A stretch of DNA of 64,000 bases from positions 1-64,000 of the forward strand of contig OMZE01000003.1 in the NCBI GenBank assembly GCA_900315455.1. The letters run 5' to 3'. Origin of the DNA: an uncultured Prevotellaceae bacterium. GTDB lineage: Bacteria > Bacteroidota > Bacteroidia > Bacteroidales > Bacteroidaceae. The notes below the pieces were generated by a model that worked only from the letters and a program-made list of their open reading frames with translations, did no database searches and had not been told where the DNA came from. Made by a program: the position numbers and the translations under genes. This document shows, piece by piece, positions 9,045 through 16,275 of the stretch (position 1 is the stretch's first letter; each line of letters opens with the position of its first letter).

Positions 9045-9098
9045 CTAAAAATACATTTTGACACACCCCCCTTATACCTTATTGTCTTCAGTCGGATT

Positions 9099-9554
9099 TC
9101 AGCCATTGGATTTGCGGAGTATTTCGCCAAGATGGAAATTGAGGAAGCCGCCTTCGCATACGATGTCGGTCAACGCCACTGTCACGCTCTGCCGCCATTC
9201 GTCACTTCCCGAGTAGAAACATATCGTGTCGTAGGGAATCAGGTAGCGCTTGCCGTTTTCCTCGTATGTGCATCGGCGGCGGTAATAGTCGTTGAGGTCC
9301 CTGTATTCTTCCTTCTTGATTCCTTGGATGATTTCATTAAAATAGACATAGTCGATGGATAGGTTTAGAATCCTCATTCCTCCGTCGTGTGTGTGTGGTT
9401 TCTTTTTCAGCACAATAGTCCCTTCTTGTTCTGGTCCCAGAAGTGCATGGGCTTCCTGAGATGTCACTATCTTTGTCAGACGTGACAGTTTCTCCTGGCG
9501 GCTCATTGTGCCATCAAGGAGGATGGCGTCAATCTCTTCTTTCAGTGTGCTCAT
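9099..9554 (-). CDS. ASCH-domain (PUA-like) protein
   Basis: The 151-residue protein has an N-terminal helical part (1-45). An ASCH-like core follows at about 60-150 (ILNLSIDYVYFNEIIQGIKK, EEYRDLNDYYRRR, YDTICFYSG). ASCH domains are beta-barrels related to PUA and thought to bind RNA or modified nucleotides. Here the role is unknown. The gene starts 15 bp after the stop of the unknown gene at 9570-10166 and is probably co-transcribed with it. Confidence 0.8.
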   Translation of the reverse strand: MSTLKEEIDAILLDGTMSRQEKLSRLTKIVTSQEAHALLGPEQEGTIVLKKKPHTHDGGMRILNLSIDYVYFNEIIQGIKKEEYRDLNDYYRRRCTYEENGKRYLIPYDTICFYSGSDEWRQSVTVALTDIVCEGGFLNFHLGEILRKSNG

Positions 9555-9569
9555 CTTTTGTCAGTATTG

Positions 9570-10166
9570 TCACATCGATGCCATGGCCTGTTCAAGCACT
9601 TGGTAGGGGAACTCTTTCAGTATGAACTTGCTTGGGGCATCCCCGTCGTTGGCTACGAGCCGTATGACTTCGTCGAAGGCTTCAGGGCAGGTCTCCTGCA
9701 GGTGCTCGAAGTCTGATTTCTCCAATGGCTTTGTCTTGGCTGTTTCTACCATGGCCAGGTATGTGGCAGATGGCAGTTTTACGAGGGCATTGCCGGTTCT
9801 CTCCTCTCCATTCTCCTCGTAGTAGTAGACGACGTTCACTTCCTTGGTCTTGACGTATTTCTCTACGGCTTGCAGCATTTCTTCCGGCACATTGTCGCCC
9901 AAATCGATACTGTGCATCTCCCAGAAGTCATCATCATCGGGTGCGTAATTTTCTTGGTAGTCCATGTAGCATTCTTCACACAGGTAATCATAGACGTGTT
10001 GGAAGACGGAAAATTCCGGTGCAAAGCCTCCGTTGTCTTCCATCACCTTGGCCATTTTCCTGAGTTGCTTGTCGGTCACCACCACCTCCATGGTTTGGCA
10101 ATCGATAGTCTCGTTGGTGTTCACGTTGTAGACCTTGTAGCCTACAGAAAAAGTATTATTGCTCAT
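9570..10166 (-). CDS. Acidic cytoplasmic protein of unknown function
   Basis: The 198-residue protein has no signal peptide or membrane segment. It is rich in Asp, Glu and Tyr (for example CEECYMDYQENYAPDDDDFW). I do not recognise a family. A -7 element TACCTTTG (10192-10199, minus strand) lies 26 bp before the ATG, so this is probably the first gene of a two-gene operon with the ASCH protein. Reading frame and composition look like a real gene. Confidence 0.75.
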   Translation of the reverse strand: MSNNTFSVGYKVYNVNTNETIDCQTMEVVVTDKQLRKMAKVMEDNGGFAPEFSVFQHVYDYLCEECYMDYQENYAPDDDDFWEMHSIDLGDNVPEEMLQAVEKYVKTKEVNVVYYYEENGEERTGNALVKLPSATYLAMVETAKTKPLEKSDFEHLQETCPEAFDEVIRLVANDGDAPSKFILKEFPYQVLEQAMASM

Positions 10167-10326
10167 AGTCCTTGATGTTTGATTACGGCAACAAAGGTAA
10201 AACCGTGTTGTGTCAGAACGTGGGACAAGCGAGAGAAAAATGGCAGAAAAATCTCATTTTTTCAAGTTTTCAAGAGCGACAAAGCGATTAGCTGGAGGTA
10301 AATGCGGTACAAGCGAGAGGATGATC

Positions 10327-10434
10327 TAAACGAACACGAGATTTGTCGAAGACCCACTGACCGAAGGGAGGTAATTAACCGAATTCACACGTAATAATTT
10401 TTTCGTGAAGATTCGGGATATTCGTGTTCGTTTA
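10327..10434. repeat. Inverted repeat TAAACGAACACGA / TCGTGTTCGTTTA
   Basis: A perfect 13-bp inverted repeat occupies 10327-10339 and 10422-10434, with about 80 bp between. The half-site AAACGAA recurs in the tandem repeats at 10545-10710. It lies in the 765-bp region upstream of the GH5 gene that holds no protein-coding gene. Confidence 0.6.
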
Positions 10435-10544
10435 AAACATCAAAGGGCTTAAGAAAAACCGGCTGTATTATTCCATTGAAGCAGAGTTTTTTCTATTTTC
10501 CTTTTCAGCATAAGTTGTTTATGATGGTTTCAGTGTATCAAAGA

Positions 10545-10710
10545 TACACTTTTTCAAACGAATAATTCGAATTCGTTACACTTTTTTAAACGAAAGAAAT
10601 TAAAATTATACACTTTTTCAAACGAATAATTCGAATTCTTTACACTTTTTCAAACGAAAGAAGTTGATTTCTTACATTTTTTCCAACGAATAATTTGCTA
10701 CATTTTTTAG
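10545..10710. repeat. 32-bp tandem repeat array (five units plus a partial)
   Basis: Units begin TACACTTTTT or TACATTTTTT at 10545, 10577, 10609, 10641 and 10673, exactly 32 bp apart, with a further start at 10699. Each unit carries AAACGAA or CAACGAA. Units 1, 3 and 5 continue TAATTCGAATTC-like, while units 2 and 4 continue AGAAATTAAAAT-like, giving a 64-bp higher-order period. AACGAAT/ATTCGTT arms make units 1 and 3 partly palindromic. The array ends about 220 bp upstream of the GH5 start. Confidence 0.85.
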
Positions 10711-10866
10711 TGTACTGCCCTTGCAAACATGTTTTTTATACGTTAGTTATTGATTTATCACACATCTCCCCCCAAGAACCGTATCATCCCCCCCTGTCAT
10801 CACCTCATTGTCTTACCGTTTTTCATTTTTTACAACTGAGATGATGTGTTATTCAAAAAAACTCTT

Positions 10867-10874
10867 TATATTTG
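10867..10874 (+). promoter_or_regulatory. -7 promoter element for the GH5-esterase operon
   Basis: TATATTTG matches TAnnTTTG and lies 57 bp upstream of the GTG at 10932. No clear -33 TTTG is visible at the usual spacing. Confidence 0.45.
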
Positions 10875-10931
10875 CATTTTGGCGAATAGTTCACACAAAT
10901 CAAACAATCAATCATAAATATACCTAATCAA

Positions 10932-12608
10932 GTGAAAAAAATAATATTACTTACAGCAATGGCGCTCGCTACACTCAGCAGTAGGGCGCAGACAGTGGCA
11001 CCCGACAGCGAGGGGATGAACCTCAGCGCAATAGAGTGGACACGCGACGTGGTGATGGGATGGAACCTCGGCAACGCGCTCGAGAGTTCCGGCGGTGAGA
11101 CCAACTGGGGCAACCCAAAGACCACTCAGGCAATGATAAAGGCCGTGGCCGACGCTGGATTCAATGCCATCCGCATCCCCGTTAGATGGACCGAACAACT
11201 CTCTGATGCCCAAAACATGGTGGTGAAAGACACATGGCTCGCAAGGGTGAAAGAAATCGTAGACTGGGCCCTGGCAGAGAACATGTATGTCATCATCAAT
11301 ACGCACCACGAGGCTTGGCTTGACCGCAATCCCTTCTATAGCAAACAACAGGAGAACAACCAGAAACTACACGCACTGTGGACGTGCATCGCCACCTATT
11401 TCCGTGACTATGGCGAGAAACTGATTTTCGCGGGAACCAATGAGACCACCGTCGACTGGTCGGCTCCCAACACCGAGCAACAGACAGTGCAGAACAGTTA
11501 TAACCAGACTTTCGTGGATGCCGTGCGCGACACCGGAGGGAAAAACTACTACCGCAACCTCGTGGTGCAGACCTTCGCTTGCAGCCCCTACTTCGGACTC
11601 AATGGCTTCACCATACCTACCGACAAGGTGGAAGAACGCTTGAGCGTGGAGTACCACTATTACGACCCCTATGAGTATTGCGGCAGTTGCACCTATTATT
11701 ATTGGGGTGAGGCCTACAAGGACAAGGGGCGAATACTCACCAGCAGCACCGAGAGCACCATCACCAACCTCTTCGACCGTATCACCAACACATGGACGAA
11801 GAAAGGACTCGGCGTGGTGATGGGTGAGTATGGCGTGTCAAACCACTATACCAGCGACGACATGCAGACTCAGCAGGAGAATATGCAATACTACCTGAAA
11901 TGCGTGACGGGCGAGGCACGCAAACATGGCTTCGCCGCTTTCGTATGGGACAACAACGCCTTCAACAACGGCCCGGAGAATTTCGGCATCTTCAAGCGAT
12001 GGAACAACATGGCGGTTGGCAACACTTATTTCCTCAAAGGCATTACCGAAGGGGCGGGGACAGAGTATGTGGAACCGCAATACCAGGGCGACGATGAGAC
12101 AGGTGATGGCTTGACGGTATGGGAGGGTGATGCCATGCTCGACTGGGGCAATGGCCTGCAACTCACCGTGCCGGCTTCGCTGTTCGAAGGAAAGGGAAAC
12201 GACGTGAAACTCGTGCTCTCCTATACCCAGGACTATTCCGACTACGACGATATCCAGTTGTTCTACGGCGACTGGAGCGCATTTTTGCCCTATACCGTGG
12301 GCGAGAACAGTTACACGGGCGATTTCATTCCAAGCAACTACTACTCCACGGGCAGCGGCACAAGCCACGTCACGGCTCTCGCGTTCAGCGAGGAAACACT
12401 GTCTGTCATCTTGCAGAAGGGTGTCGTCATCCAAGGGCATGGCATAAGGCTTAACAAGGTGACTATAACCACACCTACAGGCATCTCCACCATCGTGGAT
12501 GATAACACAAATGCCTTGCCCATCCATACGCTCGACGGGAAAAGGGTGGCACGCACACTGCCCGGACATCTTTATATTCAGAACGGAAGAAAATACATTG
12601 CACGATGA
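10932..12608 (+). CDS. Secreted GH5 endoglucanase with C-terminal beta-domain and sorting tail
   Basis: The start is GTG; it gives a clean signal peptide (1-19, ending SRAQ). The 558-residue protein has a GH5 TIM barrel at about 30-370 with MGWNLGNALE, RIPVRW, INTHHE, the acid/base Glu171 in FAGTNET and the nucleophile Glu299 in VVMGEYG, as in cellulases, mannanases and xyloglucanases. Which of these substrates it uses cannot be fixed. Residues about 390-515 form a carbohydrate-binding-like beta-domain. The last 28 residues (HTLDGKRVARTLPGHLYIQN, then GRKYIAR) match the sorting-type tail seen elsewhere in the window. Its stop overlaps the start of the esterase gene by 4 bp. Confidence 0.92.
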   Translation: MKKIILLTAMALATLSSRAQTVAPDSEGMNLSAIEWTRDVVMGWNLGNALESSGGETNWGNPKTTQAMIKAVADAGFNAIRIPVRWTEQLSDAQNMVVKDTWLARVKEIVDWALAENMYVIINTHHEAWLDRNPFYSKQQENNQKLHALWTCIATYFRDYGEKLIFAGTNETTVDWSAPNTEQQTVQNSYNQTFVDAVRDTGGKNYYRNLVVQTFACSPYFGLNGFTIPTDKVEERLSVEYHYYDPYEYCGSCTYYYWGEAYKDKGRILTSSTESTITNLFDRITNTWTKKGLGVVMGEYGVSNHYTSDDMQTQQENMQYYLKCVTGEARKHGFAAFVWDNNAFNNGPENFGIFKRWNNMAVGNTYFLKGITEGAGTEYVEPQYQGDDETGDGLTVWEGDAMLDWGNGLQLTVPASLFEGKGNDVKLVLSYTQDYSDYDDIQLFYGDWSAFLPYTVGENSYTGDFIPSNYYSTGSGTSHVTALAFSEETLSVILQKGVVIQGHGIRLNKVTITTPTGISTIVDDNTNALPIHTLDGKRVARTLPGHLYIQNGRKYIAR

Positions 12609-13798
12609 TTCTGAAAACAACTCCCTGGCAGATAGAAAAACGGTTCTTTTTCCTCACACTGTGCTGCATCGCCATGGCACTGCCTACAGCAGCACAGAAG
12701 AAACCGGTGCAGAAACGCGACAAGTTCGAGTACTCCTTCGAACTGCCGGTGTTCGTGGAGAAACTGAAGAGGGAACTCACTTATCCGCTGGCTTGGGGAA
12801 ACAGCGATATCAAGAACTTCGACCGATGGCGCACGGAGGCTCGCAAGAAGGTGTTTGAGTGCATGATGGCACCACCACGCCCGGCAGCGGCCTTCGACAT
12901 GCGAGTGGAGGAGGAGGAGAAACGCGAGGGGTATACGGCAAAGCGAATCTCGTTCTGCATCAACGACTACGCCAGGGTGACGGCCTACCTGCTCGTGCCC
13001 GATGGCGACGGACCGTTCCCCGCCATCAACGCGCTTCACGACCACGGGGCTCATCTCTATATCGGAAAGGAGAAGATGGTGAGGCCGTTTGGCGTGGAAC
13101 AGGAGGTTGTCGACGATGCCAACCAATGGGCTGCCCAACTCTACGAAGGACAGTTCGTGGGCGACTTCATGGCGCAGCACGGATATGTGGTGCTCTCCGT
13201 TGACGCGCCCCTGTGGGGGGAGCGGGGACGAGAGGAGGGCGTCGACCGCAGCAAGTATGATATCATCGCGGGAAACATGATGATGCTCGGGCGCGACCTC
13301 TGCGCCTTCATGCACTACGATGACATCTACGCCACCGACTTCCTCGCCACACTGCCTTGTGTCGACCGCAACCGCATAGGTTGTCTGGGATGCTCGATGG
13401 GGGCCTACAGGGCCTGGATGCTCGCCGCGCTCACCGACCGCGTGAAGGCGGCAGCATCGGTGTGCTGGATGACGACCACCGACGTGCAGATGTCTACCGC
13501 CGACAAGAAAAAGGAGAATGGAGGATTCGCCAACTGCTTGCCCGGACTGCGGCAGTATCTCGACTACCCCCACATCGCCAGCATTGCTTGTCCGAAACCC
13601 ATGCTCTTCATCAACGGTACGCAAGACCATCTCTTCCCCATAAGGGGAGTGGAGGCGGCCTTTGCCACCATGCACGACGTGTGGAAGAGCCAGAAGGCCG
13701 ACAGCCACCTGCAGACGGAGATATGGGACATCCCCCATTCATGCGGCATCAAGGTGCAACAGCGCGTCCTCGAATTTTTCGACAAAGAGTTGAAGTGA
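12605..13798 (+). CDS. Secreted alpha/beta hydrolase, probable carbohydrate esterase
   Basis: The 397-residue protein has an N-terminal hydrophobic segment (about 13-30, ending TAAQ). The alpha/beta-hydrolase fold shows nucleophile Ser264 in GCSMG, acid Asp341 in INGTQDHLFP and His378 in DIPHSCG. It resembles the acetyl-xylan-esterase/dienelactone-hydrolase group. The start codon overlaps the GH5 stop (ATGA), so the two are translationally coupled. This suggests the esterase deacylates the same polysaccharide that the GH5 enzyme cuts, which is inference. The ester actually cleaved is unknown. Confidence 0.85.
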   Translation: MILKTTPWQIEKRFFFLTLCCIAMALPTAAQKKPVQKRDKFEYSFELPVFVEKLKRELTYPLAWGNSDIKNFDRWRTEARKKVFECMMAPPRPAAAFDMRVEEEEKREGYTAKRISFCINDYARVTAYLLVPDGDGPFPAINALHDHGAHLYIGKEKMVRPFGVEQEVVDDANQWAAQLYEGQFVGDFMAQHGYVVLSVDAPLWGERGREEGVDRSKYDIIAGNMMMLGRDLCAFMHYDDIYATDFLATLPCVDRNRIGCLGCSMGAYRAWMLAALTDRVKAAASVCWMTTTDVQMSTADKKKENGGFANCLPGLRQYLDYPHIASIACPKPMLFINGTQDHLFPIRGVEAAFATMHDVWKSQKADSHLQTEIWDIPHSCGIKVQQRVLEFFDKELK

Positions 13799-13861
13799 AT
13801 TTTCAAGGTCGCGATTAAGTGAATTGTGCCAAACATGTGTGAGCAATGCCGAGCGTGAGCA

Positions 13862-13917
13862 ACTTCGCCGCGAAGCGGCAATTTTCAATTTTCAATTTTC
13901 AATTTTCAATTTTCAAT
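13862..13917 (+). repeat. Hairpin followed by five ATTTTCA heptamers
   Basis: CTTCG/CGAAG (13863-13874) forms a small hairpin. It is followed at 13880-13917 by a run of ATTTTCA units of 7 bp ending 6 bp before the panE start. The same unit occurs at 14919-14961, 26189-26221 and 51614-51643. Confidence 0.75.
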
Positions 13918-13923
13918 AAATAA

Positions 13924-14835
13924 ATGTCTTACGGTATTATCGGAACAGGAGCGATAGGCGGCTATTATGGCGCTATGCTCGCAAAGGCAGGAAATGAGGT
14001 GCATTTCCTCTTTCACAAGGATTATGAATATGTGAAGCAGCACGGACTGCAGGTGGATTCTTGCAATGGTGACTTCCATCTCCACGACGTCAGGGCGTAT
14101 GCCCATACCAGCGAAATGCCTCAGTGCGACGTGGTACTGGTGTGCCTCAAGACGGTGAACAACCATCTCCTCACATCGCTCTTGCCACCACTGCTCCACC
14201 CCGAAACGGTGGTGGTGCTCATACAGAATGGCATCGGCGTGGAGGCCGATGTGCAGAAAATGTTTCCCGAGGTTCACCTGGCTGCCGGACTGGCTTTCAT
14301 CTGCTCGGCAAAGACGGAGCCGGGAAGGGTGTCGCACCAATGCTATGGCAGCATCAACTTGGCCAACTATTCCTGTGACGACACAACACTTCAGGCTGTG
14401 CGCGACGACCTGCTGAAGGCGGGCGTGGAGGCACGGCTCGTGGAATACCATGAGGCGAGGTGGAAAAAGGCGGTGTGGAATATGCCTTTCAATGGCATGA
14501 CGGTGGCACTGCATACCGAGACCGACAAACTGCTCTCCAACCCCCATACGCGCCGACTCATCCGTGAGCAGATGATGGAGGTGGTGGGCGTGGCACGACA
14601 GTTGGGCGTGAAGAATGTCGACGAGGAGTTCGTAGAGAAGATGCTCGTCACTACCGATGCTATGGTGCCGTATTCACCGAGCATGCGACTCGACTACGAC
14701 TTCCACCGACCCATGGAAATCGACTATCTCTACACCAGACCTATTGAGATAGCACGAGAGGCGGGCGCCGATATGCCCAAACTCGCCATGCTGGAAGCCG
14801 AACTCCGCTTCCTCGCCCAATATCCCCGTCCATGA
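13924..14835 (+). CDS. panE: 2-dehydropantoate 2-reductase (ketopantoate reductase)
   Basis: The 303-residue protein begins with a Rossmann NADPH-binding loop GTGAIGG (7-13). It carries the KxxxNxxxN signature of ketopantoate reductases in KKAVWNMPFNGM and ends in the all-helical ApbA C-terminal domain. It reduces 2-dehydropantoate to pantoate for coenzyme A synthesis. The length matches the family. It follows the esterase after 125 bp of repeats and is closed by a strong terminator, so it is probably transcribed separately or by read-through. A PanE-like dehydrogenase with another substrate is possible. Confidence 0.88.
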   Translation: MSYGIIGTGAIGGYYGAMLAKAGNEVHFLFHKDYEYVKQHGLQVDSCNGDFHLHDVRAYAHTSEMPQCDVVLVCLKTVNNHLLTSLLPPLLHPETVVVLIQNGIGVEADVQKMFPEVHLAAGLAFICSAKTEPGRVSHQCYGSINLANYSCDDTTLQAVRDDLLKAGVEARLVEYHEARWKKAVWNMPFNGMTVALHTETDKLLSNPHTRRLIREQMMEVVGVARQLGVKNVDEEFVEKMLVTTDAMVPYSPSMRLDYDFHRPMEIDYLYTRPIEIAREAGADMPKLAMLEAELRFLAQYPRP

Positions 14836-14865
14836 ATTCCCCAAGACCATAAAGGCCCTAAAAAG

Positions 14866-14890
14866 GGGGATGAGCCAACCGCTCATCCCC
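14866..14890 (+). terminator. Intrinsic terminator after panE
   Basis: GGGGATGAGC (14866-14875) and GCTCATCCCC (14881-14890) form a perfect 10-bp stem with loop CAACC, followed by TAAATTTTT. It lies 31 bp past the panE stop. Confidence 0.85.
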
Positions 14891-14901
14891 TAAATTTTTA
14901 A

Positions 14902-14975
14902 TCAGGCGAAGCCTGCTTAATTTTCAATTTTCAATCAGACGGAGTCCGCATAATTTTCAATCGGGCAATGCTCGA
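14902..14975. repeat. Three small hairpins separated by ATTTTCA units
   Basis: AGGCGAAGCCT (14903-14913), GACGGAGTC (14938-14946) and GGGCAATGCTC (14963-14973) are short palindromic hairpins. Between them stand TTAATTTTCAATTTTCAATC and TAATTTTCAATC. The unit hairpin-plus-ATTTTCA is thus repeated three times, ending at the 3' end of the Sel1 gene. Confidence 0.65.
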
Positions 14976-14977
14976 AA

Positions 14978-16099
14978 TCATCTCAGGCTCTGCTGCACCT
15001 CCTTGGCATACTCATCGCCAAGGATGGCGGCTTTGTTAATCCACTCGCGGCCCTTGTTCTTGTCACGCTTCACGCCATGGCCATAGTAGTAGCAGATGCC
15101 AAGGCCGGTCATCGCCGACACGTTGCCTTGCTGGGCGGCACGGTCCATCCACTTGGCTGCCTCCTCCAAATCCTTGGTCACACCCATGCCGTTGTAGTAC
15201 ATGTGGCCGATGTTGTATTGTGCCTCGGCAATGCCTTGTTCTGCGGCCTTGAGATACCAGTTGGCGGCTTTCTCGAAGTCGCGGTCCACAAACACACCGT
15301 TGTCGTAGTAGCGGCCCAAGGCCAACTGGGCAGGACCAAAGCCTTTCTCAGCCGACTTGGTGAAATAGTCCATGGCCACGAGGTTGTCTTGTGTCACACC
15401 CTCGCCCACGGAGTACATCCTGCCCACCTCGAAGAGGGCACGGGCATCACCCACATCGGCAAGGCGCTTGAAATAGCCGAAGGCACGGGCAGGGTCTTTC
15501 TCCACTCCATCGCCCTTCAGGTAACAGTAGCCCAGGTTGTAGATGGCGGCGTTGTTGCCTTGCGCAGCAGCCTTCTCCCACCATTTGCGGGCCTCGGCAT
15601 AGTCTTGGTCCACTCCTTTCATCAGATAGTAGCATGAACCGAGGTTGAACTGGGCAGGGGCATAGCCCTTGTCTGCCGCCTTGCGATACCATTCCACGGC
15701 CTTCCTGTAGTTCTTGTCGAAATTCTCACCACCGGCATCATAGAGATGCCCCAGACTGTTCATGGCCAATACGTTGCCTTGTTCAGCAGCCTTGGTATAC
15801 CACTTCACGGCTTCGTTGAGGTTCTTGGTCACACCATAGCCGTTCTCATAGCAGAAGGCGAGGTTGAACTGGGCCTCGGCATTGCCTTTCTCTGCAGCCT
15901 TGGCAAACCATTTTGTGGCTTCGGCATGGTTGGCGCTCACGCCCTTGCCACTGAGCAGGCAGTTGCCCAGTGCCACTTGTGCCTTGATGTTGCCGGCTTC
16001 GGCATCCTTGCGCATGCTGGCAATGTCGGCGGCGGTCTGGGCCATGGCGACTGATGCCACTACACATAGCGCGACAAGGGTCAATAGTCTTATTTTCAT
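14978..16099 (-). CDS. Exported Sel1-repeat protein
   Basis: The 373-residue protein has a signal peptide (about 1-20, VASVAMAQ) followed by nine consecutive Sel1-like repeats of about 36 residues (AEAQFNLAFCYENGYGV is typical). It ends QQSLR soon after the last repeat. Sel1 repeats form an alpha-solenoid used for protein-protein contacts. Partner and role are unknown. A -7 element TATTTTTG (16207-16214, minus strand) lies about 107 bp upstream. It is probably monocistronic. Confidence 0.9.
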   Translation of the reverse strand: MKIRLLTLVALCVVASVAMAQTAADIASMRKDAEAGNIKAQVALGNCLLSGKGVSANHAEATKWFAKAAEKGNAEAQFNLAFCYENGYGVTKNLNEAVKWYTKAAEQGNVLAMNSLGHLYDAGGENFDKNYRKAVEWYRKAADKGYAPAQFNLGSCYYLMKGVDQDYAEARKWWEKAAAQGNNAAIYNLGYCYLKGDGVEKDPARAFGYFKRLADVGDARALFEVGRMYSVGEGVTQDNLVAMDYFTKSAEKGFGPAQLALGRYYDNGVFVDRDFEKAANWYLKAAEQGIAEAQYNIGHMYYNGMGVTKDLEEAAKWMDRAAQQGNVSAMTGLGICYYYGHGVKRDKNKGREWINKAAILGDEYAKEVQQSLR

Positions 16100-16275
16100 C
16101 TTCTTTCGTTTTTTCTTTTATATTTTGCGAATAATAGGGTGCATTCGCGGTACATACGTCACTCCAACTCCCCTAATAATATTCAATATGGGACAATTCT
16201 TCGCTGCAAAAATACGCATTTCTTGGCATTTCCTCTCGCAAAGGAAGGATTTTTTGCCAAAAAACGGTGTTGATG

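Noticed and set aside
10545-10710. CRISPR array
   Set aside because: The 32-bp units are contiguous without unique spacers, they alternate in two versions, and no cas genes are present.
12578-13738. 386-residue minus-strand reading frame opposite the esterase
   Set aside because: Shadow of the esterase gene, which has a clear catalytic triad and start coupling.
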